Assembly: GCF_963675305.1 (NCBI RefSeq)
Contig: NZ_OY776147.1
Location: forward strand, 1,240,001 to 1,304,000
Length of the DNA stretch: 64,000 nucleotides
DNA from: an uncultured Hyphomonas sp.
GTDB taxonomy: Bacteria; Pseudomonadota; Alphaproteobacteria; Caulobacterales; Hyphomonadaceae
Direction: 5' to 3'
In this document: piece by piece, positions 8,678 through 17,153 of the stretch
How positions within the stretch are numbered: position 1 is the stretch's first letter
How the letters are laid out: each line of letters begins with the position of its first letter
Notes under the pieces: model-generated
What the model saw: the letters and a program-made list of their open reading frames with translations, nothing else
Databases searched by the model: none
What the model was told of the DNA's origin: nothing
Position numbers and translations under genes: made by a program

Positions 8678-9283
8678 TCAGCCTCTGCCCGCCGCAGCGC
8701 CGAGGCGCCGCTCAAGATAGCCGAACACGGTTGCCTGTGCGGCTTCCGGGGTGATCGCATTATTGTCCTGCGCCTTGCGGATCCAGAGCCCGTCGACCAT
8801 CGCAACGAGCTCCTGCACGATCTTTTCCGCATCTTCCCGTTCGAGCAGCTTGCTCAGGGCATCCAGAAGATTGCGGTGAAAACGCTGGGCATTGATACGC
8901 TCAAGCCGGGCCAGTTCTTCCGACCGCGCGGTCTCCGACCAGAACTGGAGCCAGACGAAGCAATTGCGATGCGTGTAGAGCGGTTCGGACAGGTTCGCAT
9001 GGATGATCGCATGCGCGCGCGCCAGCGGTGTGTCGGCCTTGCCGAGTTCGCGCACCAGCGTGTCGCTGATGTCCGACATGAGCTGCCGCATGACGGCGGC
9101 AAACAGCTCTTCCTTGGATCCGAAGTGATAATGAATGTTGCCGGCAGACAGTCCGGCTTCCTCGGCAATCCGCTGGGCGGTGGCCTCGTGGAACCCGTAC
9201 TTGTAGATCGCCGAAATGGTTGCATCGACCAGATGGCTCTGGCTTTCATTCCGGTGGCGGCGTTGGCGTGGCGGTGTCGTCAT
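8678..9283 (-). CDS. TetR-family transcriptional regulator (BetI-like), copy B
   Basis: A TetR repressor of about 201 residues from the ATG at 9283 (MTTPPRQRRHRNESQ); ATG at 9313 and GTG at 9325 are in-frame alternatives and none has an ideal ribosome site. The helix-turn-helix reads AEEAGLSAGNIHYHFGSKEELFAAVM and the C-terminal half ends with ELVAMVDGLWIRKAQ, the same signature as copy A, marking the two as BetI-like paralogues. It is divergent from the dioxygenase-GMC-permease operon, and the 188-base gap holds an inverted repeat, so it is the natural candidate repressor of that operon and of itself. Confidence 0.85.
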   Translation of the reverse strand: MTTPPRQRRHRNESQSHLVDATISAIYKYGFHEATAQRIAEEAGLSAGNIHYHFGSKEELFAAVMRQLMSDISDTLVRELGKADTPLARAHAIIHANLSEPLYTHRNCFVWLQFWSETARSEELARLERINAQRFHRNLLDALSKLLEREDAEKIVQELVAMVDGLWIRKAQDNNAITPEAAQATVFGYLERRLGAAAGRG

Positions 9284-9384
9284 GACCCCTGTCTGGCGTA
9301 AAGTGATGTGCATCGTCTCTCGCACAGGTTTTCATACCGCCAAAGGGAAGACTGTACTGTAAGGCGGTGGAGAACATAGCTAAG

Positions 9385-9418
9385 CACAAATGTAATTGCT
9401 TGACCATTTACATTTTGT
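9385..9418. promoter_or_regulatory. Candidate TetR operator: inverted repeat
   Basis: Left half ACAAATGTAATT (9386-9397) and right half TTTACATTTTGT (9407-9418) form an inverted repeat, imperfect by one base, in the divergent region between the TetR gene B and the dioxygenase gene. The right half nearly equals the motif at 7069-7080 before the aldehyde dehydrogenase. Shared sites at both promoters suggest common repression. Confidence 0.55.
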
Positions 9419-9471
9419 GGGCATTTTGCGACTGTGTGTTCTCGTAATGGAAAAGACCGGGAGGGAAACAA

Positions 9472-10305
9472 ATGGGTGCGACCGTGAAACAGCTGCCAGG
9501 CTCATCAACTGGCGCGGAGATCAATCAGGCGCTCGAAGAAGATGGCGTTGTCATCATTGAAAACTTCTTCCCGGAGGCGCTGATCAAGGCGCTCAACGAG
9601 CAGCTGGAGCCTTACATTGCAGAAAGCCGTCCGCGTGTTCAGAACAACATGTATGACGATTTCCTCGGCGGCTACACCGTGCGCCTTCATGGCATCGCCG
9701 CGAAAGCCGATAGCTTTGGTCCCGTGCTCACGGATGCGCGCATCCTGGAGGTCATGGACCAGCAGCTGAAGCCGAACTGCACCGATTACCGTCTGAGCGC
9801 CGCCGAGCTGATCGAGATCCGCGGTGGAGAGACAGCCCAGCCGATTCACCGCGATGACGATTCCTGGCCGCGCGCGGCTCAAACTGCGGCACCGCTCGTG
9901 ATCAATGTGATGATCGCGCTGAGCGACTATACGGCAGAGAATGGCGCAACCGTGGTCGTGCCTGGCAGCCACAAATGGGAACCCGGCCGCGAGCCCCAGC
10001 CGGACGAGATCACCCAGGCGGTGATGTCGCCAGGCTCGGCGGCGATCTTTACCGGTCAGACCCTGCACGGCGGCGGGAAGAATGTCAGCGGCGTGCCACG
10101 GCGCGGGCTGTCGGTCTCTTACTGTCATGGCTGGCTGGTGCCCGTCGAGAACAGCTGGCTCGGGATTCCGCTGGAGAAGGTCCGTGCACTGCCGGAGCGT
10201 GCGCAATCCCTGCTTGGCTACGATCTTTATGATGGGACCAGCCGCGGTGGCGGGATCATTAACATGTTTGAAGTCGGCAGCCCAAGAGCGCTTCTGGACC
10301 AGTAG
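9472..10305 (+). CDS. Phytanoyl-CoA dioxygenase (PhyH)-family protein
   Basis: A 277-residue member of the Fe(II)/2-oxoglutarate oxygenase superfamily. The metal triad is visible: His126 and Asp128 in QPIHRDDDSW and His199 in GQTLHGGG, with Arg211 (RRGLSVSY) placed to bind 2-oxoglutarate and the family motif VVPGSHKW at 163-170. Members hydroxylate small molecules or acyl chains, for example phytanoyl-CoA or ectoine. A strong GGGAGG site precedes the ATG. It is the first gene of a tight operon: two bases to the GMC oxidoreductase, then a TGATG overlap to the permease. Substrate unknown; hydroxylation producing an alcohol or hemiacetal for the GMC enzyme is a reasonable inference. Confidence 0.88.
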   Translation: MGATVKQLPGSSTGAEINQALEEDGVVIIENFFPEALIKALNEQLEPYIAESRPRVQNNMYDDFLGGYTVRLHGIAAKADSFGPVLTDARILEVMDQQLKPNCTDYRLSAAELIEIRGGETAQPIHRDDDSWPRAAQTAAPLVINVMIALSDYTAENGATVVVPGSHKWEPGREPQPDEITQAVMSPGSAAIFTGQTLHGGGKNVSGVPRRGLSVSYCHGWLVPVENSWLGIPLEKVRALPERAQSLLGYDLYDGTSRGGGIINMFEVGSPRALLDQ

Positions 10306-10307
10306 GA

Positions 10308-11939
10308 ATGGCTGGCTCTCCCGAAATCGGAACGGCGGACTATGTGATCGTCGGGGCTGGCTCAGCCGGTTGCGTTCTTGCGAACCGCCTGTCGGCATCC
10401 GGCAAGCATGATGTGGCCCTGCTGGAATATGGCGGCTCGGACGTCGGGCCGTTCATCCAGATGCCGGCCGCATTGTCGTATCCCATGAACATGAAGCGCT
10501 ACGACTGGGGCTATCGCAGCCAGCCGGAGCCACATATCGGCGGACGGCGGCTGGCCACGCCGCGCGGGAAAGTCCTGGGCGGGTCCTCCTCCATCAACGG
10601 ACTTGTTTATATTCGCGGTAACGCCAGAGACTTTGACGCCTGGGAGGCTCAGGGCGCGACAGGGTGGAGCGGAAAACATGTCGCCCCATATTTCCGCCGC
10701 CTTGAAAATGTCGAAGGCGCCGATCCGGCCATCCGCGGCACCGAAGGCCCGCTGCACATCACCGTCCCGGAGCAGCAGCACCCGCTTGACCAGGCCTTCA
10801 TGAGCGCGGCGCAGGAAGCCGGTTTCAACAGAACAGAAGATTGCAATGGTCTGCACCAGGAGGGCTTCGGCCCGATGGACCAAACCATCTGGAAAGGGCG
10901 GCGCTGGTCGGCTGCGAATGCCTATCTGAAGCCCGCCCGCGGCCGTGAGAACCTCAAGGTCTATCATGGGCTCGCCTGCCGGGTGCTTTGGAAGGGTGAC
11001 AAGGCGATCGGGGTCGAACTGGTCCGGAAGGGCGAGCGGCGCGTGCTGATGGCGCGCCGGGAGGTCATCCTCAGCGCGTCTGTCTTCAATTCGGCGAAAT
11101 TGCTGATGCTGTCAGGGATTGGTCCGAAGGACGAACTCGGCGCGCATGGCATTGATATGGTCAGCGAACGCTCCGGCGTCGGAAAAAACCTCCAGGACCA
11201 TCTGGAAATCTATCTCCAGTCACGGTGCACCCAGCCCATCACCCTGCGCCGCTACATGAACCCGGTCAGCAAGGGCCTTGCCGGTCTGCAATGGCTGCTG
11301 ACGAAAACAGGGATCGGCGCCAGCAATCACTTTGAGACGGCGGGTTTCGTCCGGCTGGACGAGCAGGCTGACTATCCCGATGCGCAGTATCACTTCCTGC
11401 CCGCCGCGATCCGCTATGACGGCACCCAGCCGGTGCAGGCCCATGGCTTCCAGGCCCATATCGGGCCGGGACGCACCGCTGCGCGAGGCGAGGTCCGGCT
11501 GGCGTCTGCAGATCCGCTGGCGGCGCCGTCCATCCAGTTCAATTACATGTCGAGCGACAATGACTGGAAGGCGTTCCGCGCCTGCGTGCGCCTGACACGG
11601 GAGATATTCTCCCAGCCGTCCCTCAGGGCGTACAATGACGGGGAAATCACCCCAGGCCTTGAATGCATGAGCGATGATGACATCGATGCGTTCGTCGCGC
11701 GGGAAGTCGAAAGTGCTTACCATCCATGCGGCACCTGCCGGATGGGCAGCCCGGATGACCCCGGCGCCGTGGTCGATCCGGAATGCCGCGTGATCGGTGT
11801 CGAAGGCCTGCGGGTGGTCGATTCCTCCGTGTTCCCTAATATCACCAATGGCAACATCAATGCCCCGACCCTGATGCTGGCAGAGAAGGCCGCCGACCAT
11901 ATACTGGGAAATGAAATCCTTCCGGCGGATGCAGACTGA
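10308..11939 (+). CDS. GMC-family FAD alcohol dehydrogenase (choline/PEG dehydrogenase-like)
   Basis: A 543-residue glucose-methanol-choline oxidoreductase that oxidises a primary alcohol to an aldehyde using FAD. The ADP-binding motif DYVIVGAGSAGCVLANRLS starts at residue 11; GGSSSINGLVYIRG is the first GMC signature; the C-terminal catalytic pair is His472 in YHPCGTCRMG and an Asn near 516 in TNGNINAPT. No signal peptide is visible. It pairs functionally with the aldehyde dehydrogenase at 5541-6998. BetA (choline) and PegA (polyethylene glycol) belong to this family and cannot be separated by eye; the neighbourhood with permease, CoA ligase, AraC and TonB receptor fits PegA at least as well as BetA. 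Confidence 0.9.
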   Translation: MAGSPEIGTADYVIVGAGSAGCVLANRLSASGKHDVALLEYGGSDVGPFIQMPAALSYPMNMKRYDWGYRSQPEPHIGGRRLATPRGKVLGGSSSINGLVYIRGNARDFDAWEAQGATGWSGKHVAPYFRRLENVEGADPAIRGTEGPLHITVPEQQHPLDQAFMSAAQEAGFNRTEDCNGLHQEGFGPMDQTIWKGRRWSAANAYLKPARGRENLKVYHGLACRVLWKGDKAIGVELVRKGERRVLMARREVILSASVFNSAKLLMLSGIGPKDELGAHGIDMVSERSGVGKNLQDHLEIYLQSRCTQPITLRRYMNPVSKGLAGLQWLLTKTGIGASNHFETAGFVRLDEQADYPDAQYHFLPAAIRYDGTQPVQAHGFQAHIGPGRTAARGEVRLASADPLAAPSIQFNYMSSDNDWKAFRACVRLTREIFSQPSLRAYNDGEITPGLECMSDDDIDAFVAREVESAYHPCGTCRMGSPDDPGAVVDPECRVIGVEGLRVVDSSVFPNITNGNINAPTLMLAEKAADHILGNEILPADAD

Positions 11940-13123
11940 TGGAACAGGCTTCCGGCACAGGCGCGCTGCAACACGCCGGCCCAGGCCGGGGTGAGGTGCT
12001 CGCGGCCATCCTGATCGGCGGCCTCGGCGTCACGCAGGTTGTGGCGATGCCGCTGCTGGCGAGCCTGATTGCGGAGGCTTACGGGGTCCCGGAGATCAAC
12101 TCCGGCCTGGTCGGCCTCGCCAATCTCCTTGGCACGGCGGCAGGGTCCTTGTGCGTCACCATATGGCTGCAGCGTCTGCCTGTCCGGCTGACATCCATCA
12201 TTGCCGCTCTGCTGGCGTGTCTGTCGCAGACCGGGGCTGCCCTGATGCCGGACTTCAATGGCGCGATCCTGATGGAAGCGCTTGCCGGGGGCGGCGCGGG
12301 CATCCTGCTTGCGCTGTCTGCGGCCATTGTCGGCGCTTCCGGAAATGCAGACCGCGGCTTTGCCTTCATCCTGACCCTGCAGGCCTTGATTGCGGTCATT
12401 GTCCTGCTGGCCATTCCGGCGCTCGGCGGAGCGTCGGCGCTGCTGCCGGTCGGCCTGTTCCTGGCGGGCATGCAGCTGCTGCTTCTGCCGGCGAGTCTGG
12501 CGCTGCGGCGGAATCCGTTTGCTGCGGCCGAGGCACGTGAGACGGACGAAGAGACGTCGATGTTCCATCCGGGCGTATTGCTCAAGGCCGGGTCCTATTT
12601 CGTTTTTTCCGCCGCCGTGGGTGTGCTCTGGGTCTTTGCGGGCGTGCTCGGCTCGGTGGCCGGGCTTTCGGATGGCTCGATCGGCCAGGCCCTGGCGGTC
12701 GGGAATGTTGCCGCGATCGCCGGGTCGCTGCTGGCCGCGCTCATCACCTCCCGTTTTGGCCGGGTCGGGCCCGTGCTGACGGTCTGTCTTACGGTTGCCC
12801 TCAGTGTGCTTCTGTTTACCGACCATATGAGTGTGGGCCATTTCTATGCAGCAAGCGGCCTTTTCCTGTTTGCATGGGGCGGGGGATTGCCGCTGATGAT
12901 GGGGATTGTCTCAGAAGTCGATCCTACGGAACGCGTAACGTCTCTCTTGCCGGTGCTCGCTTTCGCCGGCATGGGCGTCGGTCCGGCGCTGGTCAGCCTG
13001 TTTCCCGAAGCGCATGACCTGTTCCTGCGGGTGTCTGTCAGCACCCTCTCCCTCACCATCCTCTCATTCGGTCTGTTCATTGTCGCGCACCTGTGCTGGC
13101 GCAGACAATTGCCCGAAGCCTGA
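11939..13123 (+). CDS. Major facilitator superfamily permease
   Basis: A 394-residue membrane protein of roughly 12 hydrophobic segments, in two halves split by a charged loop around residues 185-205 (RRNPFAAAEARETDEETS). It resembles YbfB/CynX-type or aromatic-acid MFS carriers only in general layout, so the substrate is not assigned. Its ATG overlaps the GMC stop codon (TGATG), showing translational coupling and a role in the same pathway: probably inner-membrane uptake of the alcohol or export of a product. In the peg operon, PegD is a permease in the same kind of setting. Confidence 0.82.
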   Translation: MEQASGTGALQHAGPGRGEVLAAILIGGLGVTQVVAMPLLASLIAEAYGVPEINSGLVGLANLLGTAAGSLCVTIWLQRLPVRLTSIIAALLACLSQTGAALMPDFNGAILMEALAGGGAGILLALSAAIVGASGNADRGFAFILTLQALIAVIVLLAIPALGGASALLPVGLFLAGMQLLLLPASLALRRNPFAAAEARETDEETSMFHPGVLLKAGSYFVFSAAVGVLWVFAGVLGSVAGLSDGSIGQALAVGNVAAIAGSLLAALITSRFGRVGPVLTVCLTVALSVLLFTDHMSVGHFYAASGLFLFAWGGGLPLMMGIVSEVDPTERVTSLLPVLAFAGMGVGPALVSLFPEAHDLFLRVSVSTLSLTILSFGLFIVAHLCWRRQLPEA

Positions 13124-13241
13124 CTTTCGTTGCCCCGGTTCGTCGGATTGCCCGCAGGGTGTCCGCCGCTCTTTTCCAATGTTTATGGGAGTGAGAGGCT
13201 GGCTTATCCGTCTGACAGGCGGCTGCGCCACACTCCGCCTC

Positions 13242-13841
13242 ATGACACATCCAACCGATTTCATCACGCACGCATTTAAGACGATTGCCCGCGCCGTGGC
13301 AGAGACCGGCGTGAATGCGGATCTGTTCAAACAGCCGGAAATGATCTCGAAGACCCTGAAACGCCGCGTCTCGGCAGAGCTGAAGCGGCTCGCGGTGCTG
13401 CTCCGCCGTCTGATCTTTCTCATGGCGCTGCAGGTGGAGCTGGCGCCTCTGGTGCCGCGCCCGGCGAGCAATTATTTCGAAAAGACAGAAGGCGAACCGA
13501 AAGCGCGCAAGGCCTTCTTTTCCGTCCTGCCGGTGCCCGCGGGTGAGGCGCCAGACTTCCTGCATGGGCCGATCACCGTGCCGACACGAGGCCTCGTGCC
13601 CGCCGCGCCACTGATCGCGCGCTGGGAAGCCATGCTGGACACGCTGAAATTCTGCAAACGCCGCGCGAAGTGTCTCGCCCGCACGATCCAGCGCTGGAAA
13701 GCTGATGGCGAAGCCCGGCCTTACGTCGCGCCCATCCCTCGGACACACGCCATGCCGGCGCCCCTCGGTCTCGTCTCGGGCGGCCTGACCGTGCAGCTGA
13801 CCCAAGCCCTGCGCGATTGGCCGCCCGCCGACACGAGTTGA
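13242..13841 (+). CDS. Hypothetical protein
   Basis: A 199-residue protein from the ATG at 13242 (MTHPTDFITHAF); the open frame runs further upstream to 13014 but overlaps the permease gene, so the shorter start is preferred. It is basic, with a helical central part (LKRLAVLLRRLIFLMALQVELAPLV) and a second half rich in Arg, Lys and Pro. No signal peptide, catalytic motif or known domain is recognised. It stands alone between the permease and the converging RDD gene, and its product may be lineage-specific. Codon use looks like that of the neighbours. Confidence 0.55.
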   Translation: MTHPTDFITHAFKTIARAVAETGVNADLFKQPEMISKTLKRRVSAELKRLAVLLRRLIFLMALQVELAPLVPRPASNYFEKTEGEPKARKAFFSVLPVPAGEAPDFLHGPITVPTRGLVPAAPLIARWEAMLDTLKFCKRRAKCLARTIQRWKADGEARPYVAPIPRTHAMPAPLGLVSGGLTVQLTQALRDWPPADTS

Positions 13842-13904
13842 ACTTGCCGCACAATCAGGATTTTTGCCGGAGCGCTGACGCGTGTCCGGGCAAAGGTGCT
13901 GGGG

Positions 13905-14813
13905 CTATCGCCGCACGTCGAACTTGTCGGTCTTCCGGTCGCCCATCAGCATGCGCTGTTCCAGCCGCCGGCGGAGGGCGGCGTAATAGGCTTCGAGAAA
14001 GGCGATGTCGGTTTCGCCGGGCTGGGCCGTCCAGCCGATCTTGGTGCGGATGCGTTCGGCGACCTGGGATTTGATCTCGCCAGTGGAATTACGCAGCACA
14101 TCTTCCAGCACGTGAAGTTCGTGGATGCCATAGGCGTCTGCCTGTTGCGGGGTAAAGGCGAACATGTTGCTGCGCGGCGCGGTGACGACGACTTCTGCGA
14201 TATCACCCATCAGCTTGACCTTTGGCGCCTTGATCACCCAGGTGCCGGCGATCAGGTCACCGACGCGCATCTTGTCCTTGTTGAAGACCGGGAAGAACAG
14301 GAAAACGCCGGACCAGAGCAGGCCGAAAAGGGCCATCCAGGCGCCCAGCTGGTCACCGCCCATCAGCAGGAACTGGATTGGCAGGCCGACTTCCACTTCG
14401 CGCGTGAAATTCCGCGCGAGGACGGCATTGGCCGTCAGCCGTCCGCCATCCCGGGAAGCGACCCGGAGGCCCAGCGCCCGTTTGCCCGGCGTCGCGGCCT
14501 TCCGGCCGATTTCGAAGAAGATGTAGTAGAAATTGCGGACGAAGAAATAGAAGACCAGCCAGAACGCAAACGCGATATTGGCATTCTCAAATCCCATGGA
14601 CGAGGCGGCAAAGCCAAGGCCGAGCAGGGTGGCGATGACGATGGCCCACTGGATGGCGACATCCATGGCAAAGGCCCCGGCCCGCTCGGCGGCCGTGGCG
14701 AGCTTCAGGTGAAGCTGGGCGCCCTCCGGCGTGACGAGGACGCGCGTCATCTTGTTGAGGCGCTGTTCCTCCGCCATGCGTGCGCGGCGGCGGCGAGCGG
14801 CCTCGATGTCCAT
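13905..14813 (-). CDS. RDD-family membrane protein
   Basis: A 302-residue protein whose core (about 22-170) is an RDD domain: LVTPEGAQLHLKLATAAERAGAFAMDV, then three to four membrane segments and PGKRALGLRVASRDGGRL. A cytoplasmic C-terminal half follows, with RTKIGWTAQPGETDIAFLEAYYAALRRRLEQRML. RDD proteins are integral membrane proteins of varied or unknown role. It is the last gene of the MoxR/DUF58 operon. The start is uncertain: ATG at 14813 has no ribosome site, while ATG at 14750 (MTRVLVTPEG) overlaps the stop of a 32-codon reading frame that itself begins on the SpoIIM-like stop codon. Confidence 0.82.
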   Translation of the reverse strand: MDIEAARRRRARMAEEQRLNKMTRVLVTPEGAQLHLKLATAAERAGAFAMDVAIQWAIVIATLLGLGFAASSMGFENANIAFAFWLVFYFFVRNFYYIFFEIGRKAATPGKRALGLRVASRDGGRLTANAVLARNFTREVEVGLPIQFLLMGGDQLGAWMALFGLLWSGVFLFFPVFNKDKMRVGDLIAGTWVIKAPKVKLMGDIAEVVVTAPRSNMFAFTPQQADAYGIHELHVLEDVLRNSTGEIKSQVAERIRTKIGWTAQPGETDIAFLEAYYAALRRRLEQRMLMGDRKTDKFDVRR

Positions 14814-14841
14814 CTGCCGAACGGGGTGGCGGCCTGAGCGG

Positions 14842-15843
14842 TCATGCGCCCGGCCTCCGGCGGGGGAGGTAGAAATAGAGGAGCCAGAAGACCAGCGTGG
14901 CGCCAGCGACCGTATAGCGGACCGTGTCGGAATTGATCAGCTGCCGCCCGAAGCCTTCCAGCACGGCAGCGATGATGAGCATGATCACGCAGCCCATTGC
15001 GATGGTCGCCGCTTTCTGCCCGGAATCCCTGGCAGAGGTGAGGCGCGACTTGCGGCCGGGGAAGGCGACCGCGCCGCCGATCACAAAACCGCCTGCGCCG
15101 GCCAGGATGATGGCGAAGAGTTCGGTCACGCCATGGATCATCAGCCAGCCGGTAAACTCATAGCCGAGCCCTTTGGCCCAGAAGACGGCGTACATCGAGC
15201 CAATATTGATACCGTTCCACGCCAGCAGCCAGGCCGTCGGAATGCCAAAGGCAAAGCCAAGGGCGAAGGCGAACAGCGCAATCTGGGCATTGTTGTTGAA
15301 CAGGAAGCTCGCAAAGGCGGTGAGCTGGTCCTGACCGATCTCACCCGGCTCGGTATAGATGGTGGAGCGCAATTGCTCCACCGTCGCATCCGGCGTGCGG
15401 ATTTCGCTGAAGCTCTGGCCGTGGATGGTCCAGTACCAGTCCATGTCCTGGAGGCAGAGGAAGAAAGCGAGCGCGGCGCCGCCGAACAGGAACAGGGCCG
15501 CGAGGAGGGTGGAGAGGACTGCGCCGCGGACGGCCTCCGGCCAGTCGGTGCGGATGAACTGCGCGATCCGTTCTCCCATCGAGGTGCGGGCGCCATAGAC
15601 ATAGAAATAGGCCCGCGTGCAGAGGCCCTCCAGATAGGTGATGACGTTCTGGTCGAGCGAAATGGAACGCGCGACGGAAAGCGAGGAGACAGCCTGACGA
15701 TAGAGATGCGGCAGCGCCATCATGTCTTCATCCGACAATGCCTTCACGCCGGAATTCTCGGCGCGGGTGAGGATCAGGTCCAGCTTGCGCCAGTCGGATT
15801 CCCGCTCCTCACGGAAGCGGTAGGACTTCAGCATGTCGCTCAA
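14842..15843 (-). CDS. SpoIIM-like (stage II sporulation protein M) membrane protein
   Basis: A 333-residue integral membrane protein with a cytoplasmic N-terminus (LKSYRFREERESDWRKLDLILTRAE) and about five or six membrane segments, containing AFALGFAFGIPTAWLLAWNG, GWLMIHGVTELFAIILAGAGG and FPGRKSR. The DUF95/SpoIIM family is named for a Bacillus sporulation protein, but is widespread in non-sporulating bacteria next to RDD and MoxR/DUF58 genes, as here. Its ATG overlaps the DUF58 stop by four bases. Probable inner-membrane partner of the MoxR complex; molecular role unknown. Confidence 0.85.
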   Translation of the reverse strand: MSDMLKSYRFREERESDWRKLDLILTRAENSGVKALSDEDMMALPHLYRQAVSSLSVARSISLDQNVITYLEGLCTRAYFYVYGARTSMGERIAQFIRTDWPEAVRGAVLSTLLAALFLFGGAALAFFLCLQDMDWYWTIHGQSFSEIRTPDATVEQLRSTIYTEPGEIGQDQLTAFASFLFNNNAQIALFAFALGFAFGIPTAWLLAWNGINIGSMYAVFWAKGLGYEFTGWLMIHGVTELFAIILAGAGGFVIGGAVAFPGRKSRLTSARDSGQKAATIAMGCVIMLIIAAVLEGFGRQLINSDTVRYTVAGATLVFWLLYFYLPRRRPGA

Positions 15844-17153
15844 AGCATGTCCCTCCTCTTGATCTCAAGGTAGCGGGAGATGAGTGCGCCGCCGAAATGC
15901 TCCGGCCGGGTTTCGATGATCTGTACGCCCATCCGCTGCAGCCGGCGCAGGACGACATCGCGCTCCGACAGGAGGTTGCCGGCGATCACCGCGCGGGAAA
16001 CATCCTCGGTTGTTTGCGGCGGTGCATCTGCCATGGAGGAGAGGGCTTCATCCTCGAAGGTCGCGAACAGGACAAGATGACGATCGGTCAGCCGGCGGAC
16101 ATTCTCCAGCATCAGCTCGGCCGAGATTGTGTCGACAAAGTCAGAGAAGATGATGACCAGGCTGCGCCGCTCCAGCTGGCCGGCCAGCGTGGAGAGCGCG
16201 AGCGTGTAGTTGGACTCCTCCGCCGAATAATCGAGCCGGGATGCGAGGCTCTGCATCCGGGGAAAACTGCGCGAGCCGGAGAGGAACCCGCTGGAGAGGC
16301 CTGGCCGGGCATCGAAACCGAAATACATCGTCCGGTCGCCATTGCGAAGGGACACATAAGACAGGAGCAGGCCCGCATTGATAGCACGGTCGATCTTCGG
16401 CACGCCGCCCAGCGGCTCGCTCATCAGGCGGCCGGTGTCGAAGGCGAAGACGATATTGTGATTGCGCTCGGTGCGGAATTCCTTGGCCAGCAGGTGGCGG
16501 TGGCGGGCCGAGTGCTTCCAGTCGATAGCGCGCCGGTCCATGCCCGCGGCGAATTCGCGGAGCGCGTCGAACTCGCTTCCGTCGCCACGCTCAATCTGTG
16601 TCTTGATGCCGAATTCCGCATCGCGGGAGAAGAGGCGCACAGCCTCATCCTTCACCCAGCGGACATTTGGCGTGACGACGATTTCCGTGTCGAGCTCCTG
16701 GATGTGGCGCTTCTGGATCAGGCCGAGCGGGCCCTGCCACCGGCACCAGAGGCGGACCAGTCTGGCTGTGCCCCGGCGCAGCGGTGTCAGCGTAAAGTCA
16801 TAGCGGCGCTCGCGCCCTTCCCAGCCGCGCAGGCCGCGCGTGGGCTGGTCTTCCAGAAGCTCATTGGTTTCCAGCTGGACTTCCAATCGGGCCGGCAAGC
16901 TGCCGCGCACAAACCGGAATGTCACCGGAAGCGGGTCGCTGTCCCCGGCATAGAGGATTGGCGGGGCATCGACATCTGTTTCGAAGGCTCGCAGCGTCGG
17001 GCCGACCATCGCGTCCAGCAGGATCAATCCGCCGACCAGCGCAATCCACCCGGCCGAGAGCGTCCAGAGATCCGGGCGCAGCAAGGCAATGCCCACCATG
17101 AGCGGCAGGCCGAGCAGCATCAGGAAGATGGCGCGGGCGGTTGGGGAGATCAC
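15840..17153 (-). CDS. DUF58 domain protein (MoxR-associated, vWA-like)
   Basis: A 437-residue protein with two N-terminal membrane segments (LMLLGLPLMVGIALL, WIALVGGLILLDAMV), then the DUF58 signature GSEFDALREFAAGMDRRAIDW with SARHRHLLAKEFRTERNHNIVFAFDTGRLM, where the DTGRLM stretch is a degenerate vWA metal-site-like region. DUF58 proteins are the usual partner of MoxR AAA ATPases. Four-base overlaps with the MoxR gene upstream and SpoIIM gene downstream mark a tightly coupled operon. Likely anchors the MoxR chaperone function to the inner membrane; substrate unknown. Confidence 0.88.
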   Translation of the reverse strand: MISPTARAIFLMLLGLPLMVGIALLRPDLWTLSAGWIALVGGLILLDAMVGPTLRAFETDVDAPPILYAGDSDPLPVTFRFVRGSLPARLEVQLETNELLEDQPTRGLRGWEGRERRYDFTLTPLRRGTARLVRLWCRWQGPLGLIQKRHIQELDTEIVVTPNVRWVKDEAVRLFSRDAEFGIKTQIERGDGSEFDALREFAAGMDRRAIDWKHSARHRHLLAKEFRTERNHNIVFAFDTGRLMSEPLGGVPKIDRAINAGLLLSYVSLRNGDRTMYFGFDARPGLSSGFLSGSRSFPRMQSLASRLDYSAEESNYTLALSTLAGQLERRSLVIIFSDFVDTISAELMLENVRRLTDRHLVLFATFEDEALSSMADAPPQTTEDVSRAVIAGNLLSERDVVLRRLQRMGVQIIETRPEHFGGALISRYLEIKRRDML

